From the NCBI GenBank assembly GCA_963751615.1, contig CAVVVG010000005.1:310001-374000 (forward strand): a stretch of DNA of 64,000 bases. Direction: 5' to 3'. How positions within the stretch are numbered: position 1 is the first letter of the stretch; each line of letters opens with the position of its first letter. The position numbers and the translations under genes were made by a program. Shown here piece by piece: positions 1-9,034 of the stretch. Source of the DNA: Palsa-892 sp963751615 (GTDB lineage Bacteria; Pseudomonadota; Alphaproteobacteria; Rhizobiales; Xanthobacteraceae). Under the pieces are notes generated by a model. It did not search any database. It was given only the letters and a program-made list of their open reading frames with translations, and was not told the origin of the DNA.

Positions 1-807
1 GTAGTCGGCCGGATAGGCGACGAGTGCAAAGCCGCCAATCATCTTACCTTTGACGACGTAGTTCATAGCGCCGCCATGCGCAGCCGCCCCCTGCTCGGTC
101 AGCACTTTGTAGTAGTAACCGTGGTACGGCGCCCGCCCGCCACCTGGGCGATAGCCCTCCACGGTTGCCTCGGCGACGAACTCGCCGAGCGGGCTTGCGT
201 CTTCACCTTGTGAGGTCGGCCAATAAAGTCCGTTCTTCGTGCCGGGGTCACTGATAATTTGTTGCGCATAGACGCCCACACCCGCGCCGGTGCGATCCTT
301 TGCAGCGTAATCGTTCTGCGCATCGACGTAGGCCAGGCAGGACTGGATCGTGTCGAGTTCATTGCGGCCAATGCGGCGATAAAGAATCTCATCGCGACCG
401 GCTATTGTGTCGAACTGCCACACGTCTTTCGTGCGAACGAGCGGGATCGGGAATGGAAAATCTTCTTGCCCAATCACCATGACGGCCTTGCTATCGCCCT
501 CCATGGTCAGTTGATGCTTCGCGTCATAAGCCGCAATGAACTGCTGGCGCGTCGCGGCATCGGCGACTTGATCGCCAGACGACACGATGTCGGCGCCATC
601 TGCACCAAGCACCACCAGCATGTTCTTCCAGTCGTTGGCCCGAACCGCGTTCACGAGAGCGCCGACAGCCTCTTCGGGTGTCTTGAAGGACTGCTGAGCG
701 CTCGCCGCCGACGCTGTCACCAAAACAAGCATCGCCGCAACTAATGAAGCAAGTCTTCCGAGCGTTGGGGCGCGGCGAGAATAGTGGAAGACAGGAAGCG
801 TGATCAT
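1..807 (-). CDS. DUF2950 family secreted protein (partial, runs off the window start)
   Basis: Reading leftward from an ATG at 807, the frame stays open to base 1, giving 269 codons without a stop, so the C-terminus is outside the window. The N-terminus has a basic stretch, a hydrophobic core and an Ala-X-Ala-type site (ASAAS-AQQ), consistent with a signal peptide. The mature part begins FKTPEEAVGALVNAVRANDW and contains the tyrosine- and glycine-rich motif PYHGYYYKVLTEQG typical of DUF2950 proteins. The family has no assigned biochemical function; export to the periplasm is inferred from the signal peptide. It lies upstream of nothing visible and is transcribed in the same direction as the DUF3300 gene 67 bp away. 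Confidence 0.8.
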   Translation of the reverse strand, partial: MITLPVFHYSRRAPTLGRLASLVAAMLVLVTASAASAQQSFKTPEEAVGALVNAVRANDWKNMLVVLGADGADIVSSGDQVADAATRQQFIAAYDAKHQLTMEGDSKAVMVIGQEDFPFPIPLVRTKDVWQFDTIAGRDEILYRRIGRNELDTIQSCLAYVDAQNDYAAKDRTGAGVGVYAQQIISDPGTKNGLYWPTSQGEDASPLGEFVAEATVEGYRPGGGRAPYHGYYYKVLTEQGAAAHGGAMNYVVKGKMIGGFALVAYPADY

Positions 808-873
808 GACATCCTCAGTCGCCTCTAAAGCGGGTGTTCAGTTTCTCTGAACTCGAGTCGCTCATCCTGGCAA

Positions 874-2599
874 TCAGTGTTGAATCTGGATCGTGTTGCG
901 AATTCGTGAGCCCGATGCGATCCATTGGTTGTAGGTTTGGAACTTCACCCCGAGTTTATCGTAGTTGACTCTCAGGTAGCCGTCCCGGCCGCGCATAACC
1001 GCCGCCGGTATGACTGTTTGCACTTCCTGTGCGATCACGCCGACATAGGCTTTATCGCTGCCATTATAAGCGAAGCGATAGAAACCAAGGCCATTGTCGA
1101 GACGACCGAGCAAGGCGAAGTCGTGCTTAAGCATCATATCCGACCGCCGTCCGCCGCCGCCGCCACGACCTCCGCCGCCGCCGCCACGACCTCCGCCGCC
1201 ACGACCTCCGCCGCCACGACTGATACCACCACCGCCACGACCTCCATGCGCCGCCAGCGCTAGCTCGTCCGCGCTGCGACTGCAGGTTCGCTGCCTTCCC
1301 GGACTGAACCCTCATGGCGTTGTCACGACCGCCACCACCGCCTGAAGGCCGAGCACTCGGTTTGCCTTTGCCTCCGCCAGCACTCGGTTTGCCTTTGCCT
1401 CCGCCAGCGCTCGGCCGGTTGGCTCCTTGGCCCGGCCCGCGGTCGCCAACTCCGCCGCCCGCTCCCGGCCGCTCGCCTCCGGGCTTCAGCACCTGTTCAC
1501 CACCGCGACCGCGAAAATCCGTCCGCGCTGTACTGCCGTCCCGAAGATTGTTGTTCCCGAACTTCTGCTGCACGTCTTTGTTGTTGTACTTGACGCCTTG
1601 CCGGTGTTCGGGTCTGTGCTGCCAGTTGTTGCCGCCACCAGGACCGCCGATGCCACCAGGGCCACCTGGTCCACCAACGCCTCCAGGACCGCCGATGCCA
1701 CCAGGGCCACCTGGTCCACCAATGCCTCCAGGACCGCCTGGCCGACCAGGACCACCAATGCCACCAGGGCCACCAATGCCTCCAGGACCGCCTGGCCGAC
1801 CAGGACCACCAATGCCACCAGGACCGCCAGGCCGAGGTGGATTAACAATGATGTTGTTTCCGCCCCCGCTCCAATTGATTCCGCCGCCCCAATATCCGCC
1901 CCAGTTCCCGAGGGCATAGCCGAGACCAAACCCGATAAGTCCGGTGGCGATATATCCGGGCGGAAAATAGTTATAGGGCGGATAAGCAGGATACGGCCAC
2001 GGGTCATAAACAGCGGCGGGATCGTAATAGGGCACGTAAACAGTATCGGGATCCGCTGACTCAATCGCGATGATCTGCTTGTCCTGCTCCTGCCGCGCCG
2101 TGACTTTCTGCTCTTTAGTCGAGGTGAGCTTCTTGTTCGCCTGCGCCTTCGACCGCAGCCTCTGAATCGCATCCATCACGTCGGGCTGCTGGGCAAGAAC
2201 TGCATCGCCGAGCTTCATCGTCCAATCGAGCTTGGTGCTCATCATCGTGAGGACGGATGGCGTCGCCACGAGCGACTTCACGCTGTCTTCCCAAGGTTGC
2301 TTATCTACGGCGGCCCTCAGCTGTTCGCCCTTTAGCTTCTTGTTCTCATTCACCCAGCGTTCGGCCTGAACGGCCTCAAGCGGATAGGTCGATGCCATGA
2401 GCACTTCGGCAACCAAAGTGTCAGGATACAATGCAATCGGTGCGACGAGCTGATCAAGCTGCTCTGACTTTAGCAGCTGGCTATCGGATTTAGCCGGCGT
2501 CTGCGGCGCTACGGCGGGAGCCGGCGTCTGCGCTACGGCGGGAAGTGACACCAGGGTGAAAAATGCCAATAGAAGCGGCCATCTCGTCCACAATGCCAT
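874..2599 (-). pseudogene. DUF3300 family protein, frameshifted near 1255-1265
   Basis: The first frame (2599 to 1127) has a signal peptide (LLLAFFTLVSLPAVAQ), the DUF3300 core with the motif LVAPIALYPDTLVAEVLMAS, then a long Gly/Pro repeat (GGPGGIGGPGRPGG). Near 1260 it turns into an unnatural Arg/Trp tract. In the neighbouring frame the same DNA reads AAHGGRGGGG followed by Gly/Arg repeats and a C-terminus starting LKHDFALLGRLDNGLGFYRF, ending at 874, which resembles the peptidase-S74 / tail-fibre chaperone region usually attached to this family. A single-base insertion in the GCTAGCGCTGGC area would explain the break. It is therefore either a recent pseudogene or a sequence error; the region after the break is otherwise conserved. 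A FixK-type box sits 73 bp upstream. Confidence 0.75.
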
Positions 2600-2960
2600 T
2601 CATATCTCCCCGTAGGAGTACTAACTTGGCTGACGGCGTGACGATTAATTATTTATAATGGAACATGATCATTGATCGACGTCAACGCCATGGAGGGTTA
2701 TCTGTCACCGGCGACTAGCTCCAGTCGGCCCGTTTTAGGCAGGAGCGGCCACTAGCACCGTCGCCACCGGGCTCTGACATTGGGTTAGCTGCCAATTCGA
2801 GAACCTTGGTAATACAGTACAATAATATCTCTATCACGCTGATATAGAAAATCCGTCGACTTTGGCTCTGCAAACTGGAAGCGCCCGGCACTGACGAGAC
2901 CGCGTCGACCAATACGATGATGTGCGATTACCTACGCACGAGTTACGAACAAATCTATGG
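2600..2960. other. Intergenic region with DUF3300 promoter area
   Basis: This stretch holds the upstream region of the leftward DUF3300 gene, including a putative ribosome-binding site (GGGGAGAT on the minus strand just before 2599) and a FixK-type palindrome at 2672-2685. I see no convincing gene between 2690 and 2960; a 65-codon leftward frame at 2715-2912 has no family resemblance and no clear ribosome-binding site. Confidence 0.5.
2672..2685. promoter_or_regulatory. FixK/FNR-type box upstream of DUF3300
   Basis: TTGATCGACGTCAA matches TTGA-N6-TCAA exactly. It ends 73 bp before the DUF3300 start codon at 2599, a normal distance for an activator site centred near -40 with a short leader. 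Recognition by a FixK/FNR protein is inferred from the consensus. Confidence 0.65.
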
Positions 2961-4435
2961 CTAATTTCTGAACAGCACGGTGTAGTCGACGATTAAACGA
3001 AATTCCGGTTGAGTCGGACGCACGTTGCCCTGCTGCCAGACATTCCCATATTGCGATTTGACGCGCAGGCCTTTTAGCGGGCCTTCCGTGGGACGGTACT
3101 GTATCCATAAGTCTAGCTCTTCCCGATTGGGAATTCCTAAGGCCGTGCTCGGGTTGATTGCGCCCCAGCCTTGCGCATACCACACCCCGGCAGTCAGCCC
3201 CGTGAGGCCAACATTCTTGAAATCATAACCCACACTGCCACCGATGGCCTTCTCGCCCGCGTTATCGAACGATACCTGCTGCATGTCCGTGTAGTTCGGC
3301 TTGGTGCCAAACGGCGAGTTTATCTTCTGGCCATCGCCGGTAATCGAGCCTGCGACGAACACGGTCCATCCCATATACGTCATTTGCACCTTGCCGGAAG
3401 CTTGATAGGTCTGAAAGGCGCTTCCGGTCAGCATGTCAGATCCGGTGCTTCGCTGATCGATGATGTTTGCGCCGATCATCCACTGTGGAACATCCTTCGG
3501 CAGTTGAAAGGCATACTCGGCTTGGGCGAATCCGGCGTTGATGTAGTCTTGGATGTAATAGTCCATCAATATGGTTGAAAGCCCCGGGACCGGCCGGTAC
3601 TTAATCATGGCGAACGGCGCGCCGCGGTTGACAACGTTAGCGCTAGCCAGCGCATCCGACATCGATATGAAATCATTCGAATCTCGCTGCTTCACGTTCC
3701 AAAGATAGCCAACCGCGTAATCGTAGTTTCGATCCTTGACAGGAAGCGAGTCGAACGTCACGCCTTCGAACGTGTTCGGGACCATGCGATTGTCCTGCGC
3801 ATTGATGAGCGGTGTATCCACAATTTGGCGTCCGCCGCGAAATTCCTGATCTTGGAAAGCCACGCGCCCATAGCCCTGTCCGAGCATGGTGAGTGACTGT
3901 TGATTCGTATTCAACAACTTCGTGCCGCTTTCGTCGGATGGAGCAATAAGCGGTTGCGAAGTATATAAGGCCGCATGCACTCCAAACATGTCAGCGATCA
4001 GACCTGATCGAAATGCCACCCAGCCCCCGAGTGCCCACGCCGCTGATATCGACCCGTTGGAATTGTTACGCGTCAAGTCATAGGTGCGGAAAACAAATTG
4101 CAGCAGGGAATCGCGAAAGAATGCCGGTGTATCGGCAGGGAAATCCCTCCCCATGGCGTCACGCCAAGGAATCTCGCGCATGTATGGCTGGGGTGGTAAT
4201 TTCCAGACGGCGGCCGCGGGCGGCGCGCTCGAATTCCTCGTTCCGCAACTTCTTCGCGGATGATCAGGTCAAGTTTTGAGGAGAAACTGACCGCTTCGGT
4301 TCCCCCGGTGGTCGAAGGGTTAGATTGCGCCTGGGCTTGCGTGGCCATACTGGCCCATCCCGCGCAAGCTCCGACCCATCCAGCCACGAGGACCCGTCTT
4401 ACAAGCTCGTTTCGTCGACGAAAATCCGCAGACAT
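2961..4435 (-). pseudogene. OprD-family outer-membrane porin, frameshifted near 4190-4250
   Basis: A start at 4435 gives a plausible signal peptide (VLVAGWVGACAGWASMATQA) and a start of mature sequence up to about 4240, after which that frame becomes nonsense. A second frame carries the body: in it the DNA just before the apparent ATG at 4181 reads VWKLPPQPYMREIPWRDAMG, so the true reading frame begins upstream of that ATG. The body (about 400 aa, ending IVDYTVLFRN with a terminal aromatic-X pattern) has the alternating beta-strand texture of OprD-like porins, which take up amino acids, peptides or aromatic acids. The two frames differ, so at least one indel separates signal peptide and barrel. 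Without repair the exported porin cannot be made. Confidence 0.7.
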
Positions 4436-4778
4436 GGCCGCCCCATCCCGACAATGACCCTTCTAACTTCTGCCTTTCCCAAATTCAAGTTCGTATTTGT
4501 GATTCTGCCAGCAGCACACGAATGAATTGGCCTGTAGCATAGGGCTCTATTTTCAGAAATCCGCCCTGAAATAAATTTCAAACACGTCTCGATCAAACCA
4601 ATCAATCGCTTGTTTGGCATGGCGCCGACTCGACCGGCGCATTTAGATAGTCGCGCGATCTGGATGGTGTTGAATCCCAGTGGATCGTCGAACTTAAGTC
4701 GACCTTCCTGCGAGCTCTATTGCAATGTTCCCGCCCAAGCATGCCTTTTGGCAACGGTTCATCTTAGGAACCAGGGGC
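4436..4778. other. Intergenic region, no gene seen
   Basis: This gap separates the leftward MarC gene from the leftward porin. Short frames here lack a ribosome-binding site and family resemblance. No terminator hairpin or consensus FixK box was found by eye. Confidence 0.4.
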
Positions 4779-5423
4779 TCAATGCGAGATAATGGTACCT
4801 AGGAGATCGCTCGCTCCCGTCCAAACAATTTGGACACCTAAGCAGAACAAAATGAAAGCGGAAAGCCGCACGGCAATCTCGGTGCCCCCACGCCCGAGGA
4901 CCCTTTGGATCCAGCTCGAATAGGCAAAGCAGAAGTAGATCGTTGCTGCCATAACAATCGTCGCCAACAAGCCTGCCAGCAGGAATCGAAAATCCTGCGC
5001 GTAATCAGAATACGCGGCCCGTGAAAGTCCGAGACTGATCATAACCGCGATCGTACCAGGTCCTGTCGTCAGCGGTAGGGTCAAAGGATAAAATGTCTGA
5101 CTTTCATAGTCTATATTGCGTCCTTGAGTCGGTGATTCATCCTTGCGGCTACCTTCGTTGAGAAGGCGCCAACCTGCTATCGCGACGATCAGTCCTCCGG
5201 CAACGCGAAGCACCGGGACCGAAATGCCGTAGATTTTCAGGACGAATGCACCGGCCAGTAGCGACGCCGCCATAACAAAGAAGGCGTTGATGGCAACTCG
5301 TCGAGCAAGCGATCGCCTGGTGCCGACGGGCGCATGTTTCGTCATGCTTAGAAATACAAGCGCGGTCCCTGGCGGATTGATCACCGGAAAGAGCGATGCA
5401 AACACGAGTAGAAAGGTGTCCAC
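4779..5423 (-). CDS. MarC family integral membrane protein
   Basis: The 214-residue protein has about six hydrophobic segments and the family's N-terminal signature FPVINPPGTALVFLSMT, followed by a loop and TTGPGTIAVMISLG, the duplicated small-residue motif in the second half. MarC/NAAT proteins are inner-membrane proteins once linked to multiple antibiotic resistance and sometimes called neutral amino-acid transporters, but their substrate is unproven. It is the last gene on the leftward strand after the AspT/AsdA genes, 168 bp downstream of the first antiporter, and a 17-bp palindrome lies in that gap, so it may have its own promoter. Confidence 0.85.
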   Translation of the reverse strand: MDTFLLVFASLFPVINPPGTALVFLSMTKHAPVGTRRSLARRVAINAFFVMAASLLAGAFVLKIYGISVPVLRVAGGLIVAIAGWRLLNEGSRKDESPTQGRNIDYESQTFYPLTLPLTTGPGTIAVMISLGLSRAAYSDYAQDFRFLLAGLLATIVMAATIYFCFAYSSWIQRVLGRGGTEIAVRLSAFILFCLGVQIVWTGASDLLGTIISH

Positions 5424-5551
5424 TTGTCTCTGTGCCCCAAATTAGCCCCTAGGCCGGGATGCAGTTTAGCCAAACGCTGGAACGCTGCACGTCCCACTAG
5501 ACACGGATCTCCTGCATGAGCTGTCGTGGGCGTAATGCGAGCTGAAGCCCG

Positions 5552-5568
5552 ATTTGATCTTATCAAAT
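5552..5568. promoter_or_regulatory. Perfect 7-3-7 palindrome between aspT-like gene and marC
   Basis: ATTTGAT-CTT-ATCAAAT is a perfect inverted repeat. It resembles an FNR half-site pair (TTGAT/ATCAA) but with a three-base rather than four-base centre, so it is not a canonical FNR site. It lies 129 bp upstream of the MarC start and just after the antiporter stop codon. It could be an operator for a dimeric regulator; no T-run follows, so a terminator is unlikely. Confidence 0.4.
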
Positions 5569-5590
5569 ATCAGAAGTCAAAATCTGTGCC

Positions 5591-7279
5591 TTAGGAGAGC
5601 AAGAACACAATTACAGTGCCCCATAGCGCAAGAAATACATTTCCCACCGCGTAGCTTACGCCGTATCCCAACGTAGGCACTGCACTTTTCGCCACTTCCT
5701 GCACCGCCGCAAGCGCAGGCGTCGCTGTGCCTGCCCCGGCGCACGCGCCTAAAAGAATTCCCGGATGCATGCGGAAGACAAACTTACCAACCAGCAATGT
5801 TATGATGTAGGGGGTGATCACAACTGCCAGCGCAGCAAGCAGGAGTGTCAAGCCGGATTCTTGCAAGCCACGTACAAAATCCGGGCCCGCCGATAAACCA
5901 ACTACGGCCACAAAACCTGTGAGGCCGAGGGATTCGAATAGCCACAGCGTCGGGCCTGGGATACGTCCGAGCTCGGGGCGCACCGACCGAAGCCAACCAA
6001 ACACCAAACCTCCCAACAACACGCCAACGCTCTGGCTTAGCCCCAATTCCAGTGCACCGTACCGAAAGGCAGGAATGCCAACGAGCGCGCCAATGACAAT
6101 CCCGAGACCAACAAATACCATGTCTGTGACATCGGTAACACGGTCGGCGACGCCGAGCGTGTTGATGACGACCTTCGTCCGATCGGGCATTCCGCAGATT
6201 GAGAGGACGTCGCCGCGGTCGATGACCGTCGCCGGACTAACCGGAATTGCTACGCCGCTGCGGCTGATCCCCCGAAGAAATACGCCGCGCGTGTACGGCT
6301 TACCAGCAAGCTCTAAAAGCGTCATACCGTCGAATTCTTTTTTAGTGACCACCAAGTCCACAGCATCGATTTCGTCCTGGACAAGATCGCTATCCGCGAG
6401 CTCCGTCCCAAATATATGTCCTTGGTCGATGAGGACTTCGTGCCGGCCAGCTACGGCAATCACATCGCCCGCAGCCAAAATGAAATTGGCCCCGGGAATT
6501 TCAACGTTTTTTCCTCGGCGAACACGATCAACATAAACACGCTCATTCTTGATCATTTTTTCAACTTTACGAATCGAGCATCCGACAGTTTTTGAGCCTC
6601 GATCGAGGCGGTACGTCCGAATGTCGAATTTTCGCCACGCCGCCAGCGACCCTTTTCTTTCACCGCCAGTCATTTTCTTTTCATATGCACGGCATTCGGC
6701 AGCAAGATCGACGCCTAGGATACGGGGGCCAATTTGAGACAGGAACCATGCCGCCACGATGACTCCGACAAGGTAAGTAACAGCGAAGGCGACTGGAATC
6801 TGATTGGTAAGATGGGCTTGAGCATCCTTGCTGATCGTGAGGTGGGCGATTGCGTCCCCCGCCGTACCGATCGTCGCCGACTCGGTCAATGCCCCTGCAA
6901 TCAGGCCGGCTGCCGTACCGGCCTCGTATCCGGCGATACGAGCGATGATGTAAGCGACGGCGAGACCGACGCACGCAAACACCGTCGCTAGTGCGGCTTG
7001 CGCGAGTCCGTCCTTTTTCAGGCCCCGAAAGAACTGTGGACCCGTCCGATAGCCGATTGAGAAAAGAAACAACAGAAAGAACACCTGCTTCAGCGAAGCC
7101 GGCAAGCTTATCCCAAGCTGTCCGACCAACACCCCTGCAAGAAGCACGCCCGTCACTGCGCCGAGTGAAAAGGAGCCGTAACGCAGCCAACCGAGTGCAT
7201 ATCCAAGCGTAATGGTGACAAAAAAAGCCACCTCGGGACGATCGTGCAGAACTTGGATGAACCAATCGATGAGTGTCAC
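5591..7279 (-). CDS. AspT-type aspartate:alanine exchanger family transporter (copy 1)
   Basis: This 562-residue inner-membrane protein starts with GTG at 7279, preceded by TAGGAG. It has the architecture of the aspartate:alanine exchanger family: an N-terminal half of about five membrane segments (FFVTITLGYALGWLRYGSFS), two cytosolic TrkA-C-like domains at about residues 210-370 (for example GDVIAVAGRHEVLIDQG), and a second membrane half ending PTLGYGVSYAVGNVFLALWG. AspT exchanges extracellular aspartate for intracellular alanine, and coupled to AsdA this exports charge and consumes a proton. It lies 68 bp downstream of the aspartate decarboxylase gene and is a clear paralogue of the transporter at 9035-10726. 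Whether both copies carry aspartate is unknown. Confidence 0.88.
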   Translation of the reverse strand: MTLIDWFIQVLHDRPEVAFFVTITLGYALGWLRYGSFSLGAVTGVLLAGVLVGQLGISLPASLKQVFFLLFLFSIGYRTGPQFFRGLKKDGLAQAALATVFACVGLAVAYIIARIAGYEAGTAAGLIAGALTESATIGTAGDAIAHLTISKDAQAHLTNQIPVAFAVTYLVGVIVAAWFLSQIGPRILGVDLAAECRAYEKKMTGGERKGSLAAWRKFDIRTYRLDRGSKTVGCSIRKVEKMIKNERVYVDRVRRGKNVEIPGANFILAAGDVIAVAGRHEVLIDQGHIFGTELADSDLVQDEIDAVDLVVTKKEFDGMTLLELAGKPYTRGVFLRGISRSGVAIPVSPATVIDRGDVLSICGMPDRTKVVINTLGVADRVTDVTDMVFVGLGIVIGALVGIPAFRYGALELGLSQSVGVLLGGLVFGWLRSVRPELGRIPGPTLWLFESLGLTGFVAVVGLSAGPDFVRGLQESGLTLLLAALAVVITPYIITLLVGKFVFRMHPGILLGACAGAGTATPALAAVQEVAKSAVPTLGYGVSYAVGNVFLALWGTVIVFLLS

Positions 7280-7347
7280 AGATCAATGAACTCCTATTGG
7301 CATCTCAACATCAGCAGCCGAAGTTTAGCCCTGCTGCGGCGCGTGGT

Positions 7348-8958
7348 TCATTTTTTGGTCTTTGACGCTTCGTAGGCATCTCTATAGCCGCGGGCAACTG
7401 TCCGAACGCCGCGCGCGATGTCTTCGTAGGCGTCGTCCGCAAGGTTCGCGAGCGAGACACGGAGAGACCAATCGGGCGCATCGAATCCGCTGCCGTTCAG
7501 CAAGACAATGCCGTGATCCTCGGCCAAGCGGAATGCAAGGTCGAGCGGATGGACGTTCTTTTTCAGGTATTCGACGGCGTCCTCGCCGATATTCTTGCGC
7601 GCCCAGAACTCGAAATCGATCAGCCCGTAATAGCGGTCGTAATTCTTGTTCTCCTCAACCTTCAGATCGAGCCTCTCAATCATCGTCCAGAAACGCCGAT
7701 TGACGATTTCTTGGCAGGCCTTCTGGTATTGCTTTTTGACGTCCATCATTTCGCTGAGCGAGAATAGCGTCATCATGACCTGCTGCGGCAGCGACAGACC
7801 GGCGGTGTGGTTGAGCGCGACGTCGCGGCTGTCGGCAACGATACGGTCGATGAACTTGACCTTTCTCGGTTCAAGCGTCAGCGAGCCATAACGCTTATCG
7901 AGCGCCTTGAGCTCGGCATCAGGCAATTTGGCGATCATCTTATCGAAGATGTTGTCTTGGTGGATTGCGATGGTGCCGAGTCTCCAGCCGGTGCAGCCGA
8001 AATATTTCGAATACGAATACACACCGATCGTGTTCTGCGGCAACTCGCCCATCAACGACCGGAAATCGTCGACAAATGTGCCGTACACGTCGTCGGTGAG
8101 CAGCATCAGGTCGGGACGCTTGGTCTTCACCAATTTTGTAATCTTGCCGATGGTTTGCTTGTCCACGGCCATGCCGCTCGGGTTGCCCGGATTGACAATG
8201 AAGAATGCCTTGATCTTGGGGTTCTCGAGTTTGTTGAGCTCGGCGTCGGTGAACTGGAAGCGATTCTCTTGCGGTGCTGCGATCTGCACCACTTTGAGAT
8301 CGTAGTCCTCGAGATGCGTCATCTCAATATAAGGAGTAAAGATTGGAGTGCCGAGTGCGATCGTGTCGCCGGGCAGGAGCAAACGGTTGGACTTCAGCGA
8401 TTTGAAGATGTAGCACATGGCCGCCGTGCCACCTTCGACCGCATAAATATCGAATTTCCCAGCGGGCCGCGGTTCCCCACACATCGCCCACAGCAGATAT
8501 TCGTGCACAATGCGCTCATTGTGTACCAGCATGCGGTCAGGCACTGGATAATTGTCGCCGATAATCGAATTAGCAAGTTCATGGACGAACGCATCTGGCT
8601 CGAATTTGAAGGTCTTTATCGCGTACGTCAGCATAGACGATAGGAAAGTCGCGCCGGGCATGTCCGCGTGCTTTGCCAGCCAAGATTCAAATCGGGCCGC
8701 GATTCCGGTTGCGTGCGGCATTCCTCCGACGCCAGCAGGATGTTCCATCACCCGCTTGCTCTCGGTGATGGCGAATTGACCAAGAAGGAAAAAACCTTCG
8801 CGTGGCGTCGTCGCCACCCAGTTTGGATTGCCGCGGCCGGCGTCCAGGAACGCGGATTGCATGGTTCTCGAAGCCGACCTGGCCAGTTTGATCAGTTCGT
8901 CCTTGATCTCGAACGGGCCTAAGGCTTCGAATTTACGCAGCTTGAGGATGTCAGCCAT
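7348..8958 (-). CDS. asdA: Aspartate 4-decarboxylase / aspartate aminotransferase (AsdA)
   Basis: The 536-residue protein is a fold-type I PLP enzyme. The PLP lysine sits in YSYSKYFGCTGWRLG, and the cofactor-binding pattern IVNPGNPSGMAVD and LLTDDVYGTFVDDF are visible at about residues 260-310. AsdA removes the beta-carboxylate of aspartate to give alanine and CO2, consuming a proton in the cytoplasm, with a side transaminase activity. It has a good ribosome-binding site (AGGAG, about 8 bp before the ATG at 8958) and is sandwiched between two AspT-like exchangers, which strongly supports an aspartate-in/alanine-out cycle that generates proton-motive force or buffers acid. The length matches known AsdA proteins (about 530 aa). 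Confidence 0.92.
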   Translation of the reverse strand: MADILKLRKFEALGPFEIKDELIKLARSASRTMQSAFLDAGRGNPNWVATTPREGFFLLGQFAITESKRVMEHPAGVGGMPHATGIAARFESWLAKHADMPGATFLSSMLTYAIKTFKFEPDAFVHELANSIIGDNYPVPDRMLVHNERIVHEYLLWAMCGEPRPAGKFDIYAVEGGTAAMCYIFKSLKSNRLLLPGDTIALGTPIFTPYIEMTHLEDYDLKVVQIAAPQENRFQFTDAELNKLENPKIKAFFIVNPGNPSGMAVDKQTIGKITKLVKTKRPDLMLLTDDVYGTFVDDFRSLMGELPQNTIGVYSYSKYFGCTGWRLGTIAIHQDNIFDKMIAKLPDAELKALDKRYGSLTLEPRKVKFIDRIVADSRDVALNHTAGLSLPQQVMMTLFSLSEMMDVKKQYQKACQEIVNRRFWTMIERLDLKVEENKNYDRYYGLIDFEFWARKNIGEDAVEYLKKNVHPLDLAFRLAEDHGIVLLNGSGFDAPDWSLRVSLANLADDAYEDIARGVRTVARGYRDAYEASKTKK

Positions 8959-9034
8959 GATGCACTCCTGTTTCTAACTGTGTTCAGAAATAGTGGCTCG
9001 CAGGTATTTCATAGGGCGATCTTCCAACTGTCGT

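Noticed and set aside
259..744. Rightward 161-codon open frame over the DUF2950 gene
   Set aside because: It lies entirely antisense to a strong DUF2950 frame with signal peptide, has no ribosome-binding site or family features.
1314..1919. Rightward Pro-rich 201-codon frame
   Set aside because: It is the antisense of the Gly-rich repeat of the DUF3300 gene, which generates long open frames by composition alone.
7807..8643. Rightward 278-codon frame inside asdA
   Set aside because: It is antisense to the conserved PLP enzyme frame and shows no known domain.
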